Source: Aeromonas rivuli
GTDB taxonomy: Bacteria; Pseudomonadota; Gammaproteobacteria; Enterobacterales; Aeromonadaceae
Length of the DNA stretch: 64,000 bases
Direction: 5' to 3'
Assembly: GCF_000820045.1 (NCBI RefSeq)
Contig: NZ_CDBJ01000042.1
Location: 62,001-126,000 of the forward strand
Shown: positions 29,247-37,559 of the stretch, piece after piece
Layout: each line of letters begins with the position of its first letter
Numbering within the stretch: the stretch's first letter is position 1
Notes under the pieces: model-generated
What the model saw: only the letters and a program-made list of their open reading frames with translations
What the model was told of the DNA's origin: nothing
Database searches by the model: none
Made by a program: the position numbers and the translations under genes

Positions 29247-30193
29247 GATGCCTCCTGCATGTCATGGGTGATAAAGCTGTCGATGATGTCGGCGAACGTC
29301 CTGTCCGCCACGAAGCCGAGCTCGCAAGCGCGGCTATTGTCGATGCGACCGGGCCAGCTCGCGACGATGCGCTCGATGGCGGGATCCGGCGTCATGGTGA
29401 CCCTGTCCCGGGCGGCTTGGCCGCCGCTGAGGGTCAGGGTGGCCAGCATCTCGTCGACGGTGACGCTGATGCCGGGCAGGTTGATGCTGCGCCAATGCTT
29501 GGGGGCCTCCAGGGTGGCGGCGGTGAGGAAGTTGCTCACCACTGTCGCCGGGCTCGACAGCCAGAGTCGCAGGGCGGGATCGACCGGGCACTGGGTGGCT
29601 TCCCCCTGGAGTGGCTCGCGAATGATGGCGCTCACGAACGAAGACGCGGCGCGGTTCGGCTTGCCGGGGCGCACGCAGATGGTGGGCAGGCGCAGCACCA
29701 GACCATCCACATACCCCTTGCGGCTGTAGTCATTGACCAGCAGCTCCCCCATCGCCTTCTGGGCGCCGTAGGAGCTGGTGGGCGTCAGTGCTGTGCTGTC
29801 GTCCACCTGCGCGGGCAGGGTGCCGCCGTAGACCGCCAGGGAGCTGGTGAACACGAAGCGGATGCCGGGTCTGGCGTGGCGGCACGCCTCCAGCAGGGTG
29901 CGGGTGGTGTCCAGGTTCACCCGCCAGCCGAGATCGAAATCCTGCTCGGCATGGCTGCTGACGATGGCGGCCAGGTGATAGACGATCCCCGTCTCCTTGG
30001 TGATCAGGGTCTCGGCTACCCCGGGAACGGTGAGATCCCCTTGCAGGCAGTGCACCCTGGGATCGGGCAGCGGGCTCATCGGCATCTGTATGTCCACCAG
30101 CAGCAGTTCGCTGAAGGGGAGAGGTCCTTGCAACAGGGCTCGGGCCAGGCGCTGGCCGAGAAAGCCGCCGCCCCCCGTGATGATGATCTGCAT
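29243..30193 (-). CDS. denD: D-erythronate dehydrogenase
   Basis: A 316-residue extended SDR/NAD-dependent epimerase-fold protein. The N-terminal ITGGGGFLGQRLARAL nucleotide motif, TSS in FVFTSSLAVYGG and the catalytic SSYGAQKAMGE (YxxxK) are visible. In the pathway known from Ralstonia and Haemophilus relatives, DenD oxidises D-erythronate to 2-oxo-tetronate, which OtnI isomerises. Its location between otnI and the permease gene supports this over a generic epimerase. It overlaps the permease gene and lies 45 bases after otnI. Confidence 0.9.
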   Translation of the reverse strand: MQIIITGGGGFLGQRLARALLQGPLPFSELLLVDIQMPMSPLPDPRVHCLQGDLTVPGVAETLITKETGIVYHLAAIVSSHAEQDFDLGWRVNLDTTRTLLEACRHARPGIRFVFTSSLAVYGGTLPAQVDDSTALTPTSSYGAQKAMGELLVNDYSRKGYVDGLVLRLPTICVRPGKPNRAASSFVSAIIREPLQGEATQCPVDPALRLWLSSPATVVSNFLTAATLEAPKHWRSINLPGISVTVDEMLATLTLSGGQAARDRVTMTPDPAIERIVASWPGRIDNSRACELGFVADRTFADIIDSFITHDMQEAS

Positions 30194-30238
30194 CTTGTTA
30201 TCCTCAGACTCGTTCGTGTGTGTGTCGTTCTTGTTGTG

Positions 30239-31021
30239 TTATTGCGACTGCCATTGCGTCAGCCAGCCAAGGCCCGCCTGGGTGCCAGCCTTGGGGTGGT
30301 ATTCGCAGCCAATCCAGTCCCGGTAGCCGGCCCGTGCCAGTGCGGCGAGCAGGTGGGGATAGTGGATCTCCCCCCGATCCGGCTCGTGGCGATCCGGCAC
30401 CGAGGCTATCTGGACATGGCCGATGGCCTGGCCGAGGGTGTCGATGAGCCGGGTCAGGTCTCCATCCATGATCTGGGCGTGGTAGAGATCGAGCTGGACC
30501 GCCACGTTCGGCCTGTCTATCTCCTCCACCAGCGCCAGGGCATCGAGCTGGTGGGCCAGGAAGTACCCGGGCACGTCCCGGCTGTTGAGGGGTTCTAGCA
30601 GCACCTTGATACCGTCCGCCGCCAGGTAGTCGGCGGCGTGGCGAATGTTGTCAATCAGCGTCTGGCGATGGGTGGCCAGGGAGTGGGCCGGATCAATCAG
30701 GCCGCTCATGGCATGCACCTTCTTGCAGCCGAGCGCCAGGGCGTAGTCACGCACCCTGGGCAGCTGGGCGCGAAACTCGGCCTCACGGCCCGGGATGGCG
30801 GCCATGCCGCGCTCCCCGGCCGACCAGTCTCCGGCGGGCATGTTGAACAGTGCCTGGGTGAGGCCATGCTCGCTCAACTGGCGGGCCAGCTCGGCGGCGG
30901 GCCACTCGTAGGGGAAGAGGCACTCCACGGCCTCGAAACCGGCGGCGCGGGCCGCCGCGAAGCGCTCGATAAAGGGCAGTTCGGTGAACAGCAGGGTCAG
31001 GTTGGCGGCAAATTTGCTCAT
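30239..31021 (-). CDS. otnI: 2-oxo-tetronate isomerase
   Basis: A 260-residue xylose-isomerase-like TIM barrel of the hydroxypyruvate isomerase (Hyi) type. It begins MSKFAANLTLLFTELPF, with conserved metal-site segments LLEPLNSRDVPGYF and VQLDLYHAQIMDGD, and RGEIHYPHLLAAL near the end. It interconverts 2-oxo- and 3-oxo-tetronate. The ATG at 31021 overlaps the otnC stop (ATGA); the much longer open frame upstream is a chance extension. Operon context decides between OtnI and hydroxypyruvate isomerase. Confidence 0.9.
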   Translation of the reverse strand: MSKFAANLTLLFTELPFIERFAAARAAGFEAVECLFPYEWPAAELARQLSEHGLTQALFNMPAGDWSAGERGMAAIPGREAEFRAQLPRVRDYALALGCKKVHAMSGLIDPAHSLATHRQTLIDNIRHAADYLAADGIKVLLEPLNSRDVPGYFLAHQLDALALVEEIDRPNVAVQLDLYHAQIMDGDLTRLIDTLGQAIGHVQIASVPDRHEPDRGEIHYPHLLAALARAGYRDWIGCEYHPKAGTQAGLGWLTQWQSQ

Positions 31022-31650
31022 GGCTTCAGACTCCTCAATTCGGCCACTTCGGACTCGCTCAGGTAACGGATGGGCTGACCATGGAGCAACAGGGCGAGGC
31101 GAGCCGTCTCTTCCAGCTCCTCCATGTTGTTGACCGCTTCCACCAGGTTCTTGCCCATCACCACGGGGCCGTGGTTGGCGAGCAGGAAGGCGCCCGCCTC
31201 CTGGGCGCGCCGCCCCAGCTCTTCGGCGATGCGGGCATCCCCGGGTTTGTAGTAGGGGATGAGCGGCAGGCTGCCGACCCGCATCACGTAATAGGGGGTG
31301 AAGGGGCGGATCACATTGGCCGGGTTCAACCCATCCAGGCAGGAGAGCGCGGTCAGATGGGTACAGTGCAGGTGCACCACCGCCTGGCACTCAGGGTTGT
31401 TGTGATAGAGGGCCAGGTGGAAAGCCACCTCCTTGGAGGGGCGATCCCCGTCGAGATGACGGCCATCCAGGCTCACCTTGGCCAGGCGGTCTGCCTCGAG
31501 GCGACCCAGGCAAGAGCCGGTCGGGGTGGCGATCAGGGTGCCATCCGGCAGCCGGGCCGAGAGATTGCCCGCCCCGCCCGTGGCATAGCCTCGCGCAAAC
31601 AGGGAGGCCCCCAGCATGACCATGGTGTCGCGCAGTGATTGTTCAGTCAT
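31018..31650 (-). CDS. otnC: 3-oxo-tetronate 4-phosphate decarboxylase
   Basis: A 210-residue class II aldolase/adducin-fold protein. Zinc histidines are seen in VVHLHCTHL and a later LANHGPVV segment, and GGAGNLSARLP and TPTGSCLG form the phosphate/substrate site typical of the family. OtnC releases CO2 from 3-oxo-tetronate 4-phosphate to give dihydroxyacetone phosphate, the entry into glycolysis. Its start lies inside the end of otnK (8-base overlap) and its stop overlaps the otnI start. Confidence 0.92.
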   Translation of the reverse strand: MTEQSLRDTMVMLGASLFARGYATGGAGNLSARLPDGTLIATPTGSCLGRLEADRLAKVSLDGRHLDGDRPSKEVAFHLALYHNNPECQAVVHLHCTHLTALSCLDGLNPANVIRPFTPYYVMRVGSLPLIPYYKPGDARIAEELGRRAQEAGAFLLANHGPVVMGKNLVEAVNNMEELEETARLALLLHGQPIRYLSESEVAELRSLKP

Positions 31651-32893
31651 AAAAGAACTCCTGAGCGATGGAGAAGAAGCCCTCATCGCCGAAATTGCCT
31701 GACTTGAGTGCCAGGGAGAGGGGTCTGTCCGTGGCCCTGACCCAGGGCACACCCGGCGCTATCTGGGGGCCAATGTGGAAGGCGTTGATGTCGAGGGCCT
31801 GGGTGACCCGGCTCGAGGTCTCGCCACCGGCGATGATGAGGTTGCTGACCCCGGCGGCGACCAGTCGCTCGGCCAGGGCGGCGAAGCAGGCTTCCACCGC
31901 CTCGCTGGCGGCCTGAGCCCCATGTTGGCGCTGGATGTCGCCGAGGACCTCAGGGGTGGTAGTGGCGTAGATCAGGGGGGCCGGGCCTGGGCCCTGACTG
32001 AGCACCCAGTCGGCCAGTCTGGCCGGGTAGGTCGGGTCCTTGAGGCACTCCTCGACCGACAGGGCCAGGCTCGGTGCCTGTTCGCGGTAGTGGGCGACCT
32101 GGCGATTGGTCATCTGGGAGCAGGAGCCGGACAAGATGGCGCAGCGACCCGGCATGGGATGGCCCGACGCCCGGGCCGTTTCTGCCTGGCCCTGGCTAAA
32201 CAGCCGGGCCAGACCGATGGCGAGCCCGGATCCACCGGTGACCAGCGGCCAGTCGCTGACGGCGGCGGCGATATCCAGCAGATGTTGCTCGGTCAGGGTA
32301 TCGACCACGGCGTAGCGATAGCCATCTTCCCTGAGGGTGGTCAGGGCGGCGGCAATGGCCTCGGGCCCCGCCGCTATGGTGTTGAAGGGCACCAGTCCGG
32401 TACGCCCGCGACCCTGGGCATCCATCAGTCGCAGCAGATTGCTGTCGGTCATGGGGGTGAGGGGATGGTGGCGCATGCCGGATTCTGACAGGGGCTGGGG
32501 ACCGACAAAGAGGTTGCCCTGATAGACGGTGCGGCCGTTGACTGGCAGTGAAGGGCAGATCAGGGTGAAGTCAGCGCCCAGGGCATCGAGCAGCGCATCC
32601 GTCACCGGCCCTATGTTGCCCTCGCGGGTGCTGTCGAAGGTGGAGCAGTACTTCTGATAGATGCGATCGCAACCCTGTTCGCGCAGCCAGGCGAGGGCGG
32701 CGAGGGAACTGACCACCGCCTCATCGGCCGGGCAGGAGCGGCTCTTGAGGCAGACTACCAGGGCGTCCGCCACGGGCAGCTCGGCGTTGTCCGGGATTCC
32801 CGAGAGCTGCAAGGTGGCAAGGCCGTTCTCTACCAGGAAGCCGGCGATGTCGGTGGCGCCAGTGAAGTCGTCCGCTATGACCCCGAGTTTCAT
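31643..32893 (-). CDS. otnK: 3-oxo-tetronate kinase
   Basis: A 416-residue four-carbon acid sugar kinase (former DUF1537). The N-terminal domain starts MKLGVIADDFTGATDIAGFL, with YQKYCSTFDST as the substrate region. The C-terminal domain has the nucleotide-binding LIIAGGETSSRVTQAL motif. It phosphorylates 3-oxo-tetronate before OtnC decarboxylation. Its ATG overlaps the ltnD stop (ATGA) and its end overlaps otnC, so the operon is tightly coupled. Confidence 0.94.
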   Translation of the reverse strand: MKLGVIADDFTGATDIAGFLVENGLATLQLSGIPDNAELPVADALVVCLKSRSCPADEAVVSSLAALAWLREQGCDRIYQKYCSTFDSTREGNIGPVTDALLDALGADFTLICPSLPVNGRTVYQGNLFVGPQPLSESGMRHHPLTPMTDSNLLRLMDAQGRGRTGLVPFNTIAAGPEAIAAALTTLREDGYRYAVVDTLTEQHLLDIAAAVSDWPLVTGGSGLAIGLARLFSQGQAETARASGHPMPGRCAILSGSCSQMTNRQVAHYREQAPSLALSVEECLKDPTYPARLADWVLSQGPGPAPLIYATTTPEVLGDIQRQHGAQAASEAVEACFAALAERLVAAGVSNLIIAGGETSSRVTQALDINAFHIGPQIAPGVPWVRATDRPLSLALKSGNFGDEGFFSIAQEFFYD

Positions 32894-33792
32894 TGGGCGG
32901 CCTCCGGCAGTTGAATGCCCGCGTAGGCCTTGATGACGGCACTGTCGTCCTCCTGGCCGTGGCCTGCGTTACTGGCGCTGAGGAACTGATTGAGGGCGGC
33001 GCTCGCCAGAGGCAGCGGGAAATTCAGTGCCTGGCCCTGCTCGGCGACCAGCTTGAGATCCTTGACGAAGATGTCCACCGCAGAGCGGGGACTGTAGTCG
33101 CCGCTCAGTACCCTTGGCATGCGATTCTCAAACATCCAGGAGTTGCCTGCCGCCTGGGTCACGACTTGATACATGAGATCCAGCGGCACCCCTGCGCGGC
33201 TCGCCAGCGCCATGGCCTCGGCGGCGACGGCGATATGTACCCCGGCCAGCAGCTGGTGGATGATCTTGACCGTGCTGCCCTGACCCGGACGCTCGCCGAT
33301 GGCGAAGACATGGGCGGCTACCGCATCGAGCACGGGTTGCAGACGATCGAAGGCGGCCTGGCTACCTGAGGCCATCACCGTCATCTCGCCGGCCTCGGCC
33401 TTGATGGCGCCGCCGGAGACCGGGGCATCCAGCACCAGCAGGTTCAGGGCGCCGAGTTCGGCGGCGATGGCCTGTGCCTCTTCGCTGGCGATGGTGGCGC
33501 TGATCATGATGGCGGTACCGGGGGTGAGACGGCGAGCCAGCCCCTCTTCGCCGAGCAGGATGCGGCGCACCTGGGCGGCATTGACCACCAGCAGCAGCAC
33601 GGCATCGAGGCGGTCTGCGATGGCATGGGCATCCGCGCCGACACTGGTGGCACCGGCGGCGGCCAGTCGTTCACGGGCCGATGAGTCGAGGTCTATGCCA
33701 TGGGTGTGGAGCCCGGCCCGCAGGCAGGAGAGGGCGGCGCCCATGCCCATGGCGCCAAGGCCGATGACGGCAACCTGATAAGGGTGAGACAT
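32890..33792 (-). CDS. ltnD: L-threonate dehydrogenase
   Basis: A 300-residue 3-hydroxyisobutyrate dehydrogenase-family protein. The NAD motif VIGLGAMGMGAALSCLRAG is at the N terminus, DAPVSGGAIKAEAGEMTVM is the substrate signature, and the catalytic lysine lies in STVKIIHQLLAGVHIA. In this operon it should oxidise L-threonate to 2-oxo-L-threonate. The ATG at 33792 is chosen: GAGGAA precedes it, and the open frame upstream has no supported start. First gene of the six-gene operon, divergent from the DeoR-family regulator. Confidence 0.92.
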   Translation of the reverse strand: MSHPYQVAVIGLGAMGMGAALSCLRAGLHTHGIDLDSSARERLAAAGATSVGADAHAIADRLDAVLLLVVNAAQVRRILLGEEGLARRLTPGTAIMISATIASEEAQAIAAELGALNLLVLDAPVSGGAIKAEAGEMTVMASGSQAAFDRLQPVLDAVAAHVFAIGERPGQGSTVKIIHQLLAGVHIAVAAEAMALASRAGVPLDLMYQVVTQAAGNSWMFENRMPRVLSGDYSPRSAVDIFVKDLKLVAEQGQALNFPLPLASAALNQFLSASNAGHGQEDDSAVIKAYAGIQLPEAAQ

Positions 33793-34043
33793 GCTGAGTT
33801 CCTCTATGAGACGGCGTATGGGCTCATAGTAGGGATTAATGACGGTCAAATATCAGGCTTAACTCACATTTTTTAACTTAATCGGTGTTATTTTTTGTGA
33901 TTTGGTTCGGTTGAAGCCCTGTTGATGCCGTTTTATAACGTCATGCGTGTGACTAAATGTTAATTTTGGTGACTGTGATGAAGTTTTATCATTTTTTACC
34001 ATTTAGCTGGGCTAGAATGGCGGCTCAACAGGGAGGAGCCCCC
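33793..34043. promoter_or_regulatory. AT-rich divergent promoter region, sugar-acid operon and DeoR regulator
   Basis: This 251-base gap is much more AT-rich than its surroundings and must carry promoters in both directions. It contains a nested inverted pattern, TCACA (33864-33868) ... TGTGA (33896-33900), enclosing TAAC (33874-33877) ... GTTA (33887-33890). A repeated GTGACT lies nearer the regulator gene. These are candidate operator elements; none matches a known DeoR-family consensus closely. Confidence 0.45.
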
Positions 34044-34838
34044 ATGATCCCCATAGAACGACAGCAACAGATATTGCAACTGCTGACCGAGCGCGGCGTG
34101 GTCAGCATATTGGCGCTCACCGAGCGGCTCGGCGTCTCTCACATGACGGTGCGCCGGGATATCCAGAAGCTGGAGCGACAGGGGCGGGTGCTGTCGGTCT
34201 CGGGCGGGGTCAGCCTCTCCCAGCGGATCAAGAGCGAGCCCTCCCACGCCGCCAAGCGCAGCCTGATGCAGGCGGCCAAGCTCGCCATCGCGCGCCTGGC
34301 CGCGGATCAGGTACCTGCGGGTTGCACTGTCTATCTGGATGCGGGCACCACCTCCCTGGAGCTGGCGCGGGAGCTGGCCCTGCGCGACGACCTCATGATA
34401 GTGACCAATGACTTCATGGTGTGCGCCTACCTGATCGAACATGGTCTGGGTCGCCTCTATCACACCGGTGGCATGGTGATCCGTGACAATCAGTCTTGCG
34501 CCGGGGAGGCGACCGCCCACTTCCTGCGCAATCTGCATCTTGATATTGCCTTCCTCTCCTCCTCCTCCTGGGACTTGCATGGTATCTCGACCCCCAATGA
34601 GGAGAAGGTGCCGGTCAAGCGCGCCGTGGTCGAGGCGGCCTCGACCCGCATCCTCATCTGTGATTCGTCCAAATATGGCAAGGTGGGCACCTTCAAGGTG
34701 GTGGGCTGGGAGGCGGTCGATCAGGTGATCACCGATGACAGACTGGCCCAGAATGCCCGCGATATGCTGGCCCAGCACGGGGTTCAGCTATCTCTGGTGA
34801 GCCTGGATGGGGATCCCCTGGCTCAGGCTAGCGCCTAG
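34044..34838 (+). CDS. DeoR-family transcriptional regulator of the threonate/erythronate operon
   Basis: A 264-residue regulator. The N-terminal DeoR helix-turn-helix (about 1-57; IPIERQQQILQLLTERGVVS, then VSHMTVRRDIQKLERQGRV) precedes a sugar-phosphate-isomerase-like sensor domain with YLDAGTTSLELAREL, TNDFMV and a late CDSSKYGKVGTFKV motif. DeoR proteins usually repress and respond to phosphorylated intermediates; here 3-oxo-tetronate 4-phosphate would be a logical effector (inference). The ATG at 34044 has GGGAGGAG upstream. Divergent orientation from ltnD supports control of that operon. Confidence 0.92.
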   Translation: MIPIERQQQILQLLTERGVVSILALTERLGVSHMTVRRDIQKLERQGRVLSVSGGVSLSQRIKSEPSHAAKRSLMQAAKLAIARLAADQVPAGCTVYLDAGTTSLELARELALRDDLMIVTNDFMVCAYLIEHGLGRLYHTGGMVIRDNQSCAGEATAHFLRNLHLDIAFLSSSSWDLHGISTPNEEKVPVKRAVVEAASTRILICDSSKYGKVGTFKVVGWEAVDQVITDDRLAQNARDMLAQHGVQLSLVSLDGDPLAQASA

Positions 34839-34954
34839 CGGCCCTGACGGGTCTGAGGGAGGGCTCTGGGCGCGGCTAAGCGCCTCGGGACGGTATCGGG
34901 CTCGTCGTCTGCGCTTCACCTGTGCCTCAAGGGGGGCGGTCAATAGCCGTGGTA

Positions 34955-34979
34955 CAGGGGGGGCGACAGGCTCCCCCTG
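34955..34979. terminator. Possible terminator between convergent genes
   Basis: Seven-base-pair GC stem CAGGGGG / CCCCCTG with an 11-nt loop between the convergent DeoR-type and ppk2 genes. There is no T tract, so support is weak. Confidence 0.35.
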
Positions 34980-34986
34980 CTGGTAC

Positions 34987-35811
34987 TCAGAAGAGTTCCG
35001 GAATATAGCGGAACGGATGGTCGGTGGGTTTGACCTTGCCAATCTTGCGCTTGGGCAACTTGACCGTGTCGGCGGGCAGATCCTCGTAGGGGATGTGGGC
35101 CAGCAGGTGGGAGATGATGTTGAGTCGCACCCGTTTCTTGTCCTCGGAGCGCGCCACGAACCAGGGGGCCCAGGTGGTGTCGGTGGCGGCAAACATGGCA
35201 TCCCGCGCCTGGGTGTAGTCATCCCAGCGATCGAATGACTTGATGTCCATGGGGGAGAGCTTCCAGGTCTTGCGACCATCATCGATACGATCTCGCAGCC
35301 GCCGCTCCTGCTCTTCCGGGCTCACTTCCAGCCAGTATTTCAGCAAGATGATCCCCGAATCGACCATGGACCACTCCATCTGCGGCGTGCTGGCCAGGAA
35401 CTTGTCGCTCGCCTCCGGGGTGCAGAACCCCATGATCCGCTCCACCCCCGCCCTGTTGTACCAGCTGCGATCGAAGATGACGATCTCGCCGGCGGCGGGC
35501 AGATGGGGGACGTAGCGCTGGACATAGAGCTGGCTCTTCTCCCGCTCTGTGGGGGCGGGCAGGGCCACGACCCTGAACACGCGGGGACTGACCCGCTCGG
35601 TGATCGCCTTGATGGTGCCGCCCTTGCCGGCACCGTCGCGCCCCTCGAAGACAATGCACACCTTGAGCCCTTTATGCACGACCCACTGCTGCAGCTTCAC
35701 CAGCTCCACGTGCAGGCGGCGTAGCTCCTTTGCGTACTCCTTGTTACCCAGTTGTTCACGGGCCGTTGTCGGCACTGATTGTTCAGCTTTGGCTTTCTTC
35801 TTGTTACCCAT
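34987..35811 (-). CDS. ppk2: Polyphosphate kinase 2
   Basis: A 274-residue single-domain PPK2 that transfers phosphate between polyphosphate and nucleotides. The Walker A motif is FEGRDGAGKGGT (55-66), Walker B is VIFDRSWYNRAG with Asp114, and the lid region MGFCTPEASDKFL follows. Length and motifs match class I PPK2 enzymes, which favour GDP or ADP phosphorylation. The N terminus is lysine-rich. It is a single-gene unit, convergent with the DeoR regulator. Confidence 0.94.
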   Translation of the reverse strand: MGNKKKAKAEQSVPTTAREQLGNKEYAKELRRLHVELVKLQQWVVHKGLKVCIVFEGRDGAGKGGTIKAITERVSPRVFRVVALPAPTEREKSQLYVQRYVPHLPAAGEIVIFDRSWYNRAGVERIMGFCTPEASDKFLASTPQMEWSMVDSGIILLKYWLEVSPEEQERRLRDRIDDGRKTWKLSPMDIKSFDRWDDYTQARDAMFAATDTTWAPWFVARSEDKKRVRLNIISHLLAHIPYEDLPADTVKLPKRKIGKVKPTDHPFRYIPELF

Positions 35812-36167
35812 GATTCCCTTCTCTTGTCTGATCCCTGTGGAGGAGGGCCGCCTGCATCGACGGCCAACAGCAAGAGTGTAACTGAGTCAAGGGGGCGGTC
35901 ACAGCTGGAACCGTGGATGTCCAGGATGAGCCCCCTGCTTGGCAGCCAGCCGCTCTCTGTTAACGGGGGCTGGCGCAGTGAACAAGCGCAAGGGGATCCT
36001 CGGCACGGGAAGGCGATGACGCGGGCGAGCGGGATGTCTGTCTGGTCACGGAGCAATGGGAAGTGGCAACAGCCCCTGCTCTTGGCCGTGACAAACGCTG
36101 TGGCAAGCCGGGGCGGTAAGGGGTGACAGCGAAGGGGGCCAGGCGGCAGGGTACCGCCCGGCTGGGG
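35812..36167. other. Intergenic region without supported gene
   Basis: About 356 bases between the ppk2 start and the stop of the small lipoprotein gene. Overlapping frames occur on both strands, but none has a family resemblance or a ribosome binding site. The ppk2 promoter should be at its left end. No terminator with a T tract was seen for the small lipoprotein gene. Confidence 0.5.
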
Positions 36168-36290
36168 TTATTTGTCGGCGCTCTTTTGAATCTTTTCGCC
36201 GACCTTTTCGACATCTTTGCCCATGCCGCTCATGGTATTGCAAGCAAGCAGCAGGCCGCAGCAGAGGATAATCGTCAGGGTTTTCATCAT
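36168..36290 (-). CDS. Entericidin-like small lipoprotein
   Basis: A 40-codon frame with AAGGAG six bases before its ATG. The product begins MMKTLTIILCCGLLLACNTM: a short basic start, a hydrophobic core and a lipobox LLAC with the lipidated Cys17. A short tail with GMGKDVEKVGEKIQKSADK follows. This is the layout of entericidin A/B lipoproteins, small membrane-associated proteins of the EcnAB family. There is only one copy here, so no antidote-toxin pair is evident. Its position between ppk2 and the sugar dehydrogenase gives no functional clue. Confidence 0.85.
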   Translation of the reverse strand: MMKTLTIILCCGLLLACNTMSGMGKDVEKVGEKIQKSADK

Positions 36291-36347
36291 TGTGCTCCTT
36301 GTGGAGGTTGGGGATGCCGGTCGCCTCAAGTCTAGTCGAGGGGGCGC

Positions 36348-37412
36348 TCAGGGGGTCAACCGCAGCAACTTGCCCGCCGCGCCGTCGGTGAGCAGGTAGA
36401 GTGCGCCATCCGGGCCCTCTTTGACGGTGCGGATCCGCTCCCCCCGCTCCCCGAGCAGGGTGCGTTCGCCGACTATGGTGTCACCGGCCAGGGTCAGCTC
36501 TCGCAGTGACTGGCCGCGCAGGGCGCCGATAAACAGCTTGTCCCGCCACTGGGGGTAGTGAGCGCCCGAGTGAAATGCCATGCCCGAGGGGGCGATGGAG
36601 GGAACCCAGACCTTGAGCGGGCTCGTCAAGCCGGGGGCCGAACTGCCCTCGCCAATCTTGCCGCCGCCATACTCCTCGCCGAAGCTGACCCTGGGCCAGC
36701 CATAGTTGCGACCACCCAGAATGAGATTGACCTCATCCCCGCCCTGGGGGCCGTGCTCGTGGGTCCAGAACTGGTTGACCTCGGGCCGCCAGGCGGCTCC
36801 TTGCATGTTGCGATGGCCCAGGCTCCAGATCTCGGGCAGGGCACCCTGGGTGTGAATAAAGGGGTTATCCGGCGGCAGGCTGCCGTCCCGGTTCAGGCGA
36901 ATGGTCTTGCCGAGGTGCTGGGCCTGGCTGCGGTAATTGAAGCGATCGCCCAGGGTAATGTAGAGCAGGCCATCACTCCCCAGCACCAGGCGCGAGCCGA
37001 AGTGTGCCCCCCCTTCCACCTTGGGTCGCTGACTGAACAGAGGCTGCACCTCGACCAGCGCATTATTTTGCAGCTTGGCGCGGGACACGGCGGTACTGCT
37101 GCCCCCGGCGCCTGGCTCGCTGTAGCTGAAATAGAGCCAGCCCTGCTCATCCAGTGCCAGATCGAGCAGGCCACCCTGGCCCTGGGCTGCTATCTCGGGC
37201 AGGCCTGACACCTTCTGGCGCTGGCCATCGGCCTGGATGCGCAGCAGGCGGCCGGGTCGCTCGCTCACCAGCAGATCGCCGCCGGGCAGAAAGACCAGGC
37301 CCCAGGGGTGTACCAACCCCTTGTGCACTATCTCGACCTTGAGGGGGCTTGCCCCGGGCAGGGGAGCCAAGGTGAGGCAGAGCAGCAGACAGAGGGTAAC
37401 GCGCAGCAGCAT
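36348..37412 (-). CDS. PQQ-type soluble aldose sugar dehydrogenase (YliI/GdhB family)
   Basis: A 354-residue secreted beta-propeller protein. A signal peptide covers about 1-21 (leucine-rich, ending near PGASPL), and family motifs follow: HPWGLVFLPGGDLLVSERPGRL, GGLLDLALD, HRNMQGAAWRP, WTHEHGPQGGDEVN and NYGWPRV. Homologues such as E. coli YliI oxidise aldoses with pyrroloquinoline quinone in the periplasm. No PQQ synthesis gene is in the window, so the cofactor source is unknown. It is transcribed alone. Confidence 0.9.
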   Translation of the reverse strand: MLLRVTLCLLLCLTLAPLPGASPLKVEIVHKGLVHPWGLVFLPGGDLLVSERPGRLLRIQADGQRQKVSGLPEIAAQGQGGLLDLALDEQGWLYFSYSEPGAGGSSTAVSRAKLQNNALVEVQPLFSQRPKVEGGAHFGSRLVLGSDGLLYITLGDRFNYRSQAQHLGKTIRLNRDGSLPPDNPFIHTQGALPEIWSLGHRNMQGAAWRPEVNQFWTHEHGPQGGDEVNLILGGRNYGWPRVSFGEEYGGGKIGEGSSAPGLTSPLKVWVPSIAPSGMAFHSGAHYPQWRDKLFIGALRGQSLRELTLAGDTIVGERTLLGERGERIRTVKEGPDGALYLLTDGAAGKLLRLTP

Positions 37413-37520
37413 GGGAGGCCTTGGGTGAAGGGGGCATCGGCCAAGTATAGAGGGGAGGGCGCCATCTGCGCCGGGTCTGGCGTGGGGTCGTGATGGGGAG
37501 GGGGAATGGCCGCCGGGTGG

Positions 37521-37550
37521 CTGGCGCCGCCTGAATGAAGGCGGTGCCAG
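37521..37550 (-). terminator. Hairpin after DAHP synthase gene
   Basis: Twelve-base-pair stem CTGGCGCCGCCT / AGGCGGTGCCAG with one G-T pair and a 6-nt loop, starting 10 bases after the stop codon. No T tract follows. Confidence 0.45.
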
Positions 37551-37559
37551 CGGTCGAGG

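Noticed and set aside
31022-31390. Upstream extension of otnI in the same frame
   Set aside because: It lies within otnC in another frame; the otnI ATG overlaps the otnC stop and gives the normal family length.
35779-36126. Plus-strand frame of 115 codons in the ppk2 upstream gap
   Set aside because: It overlaps the ppk2 start, has no ribosome binding site and no domain; treated as non-coding.
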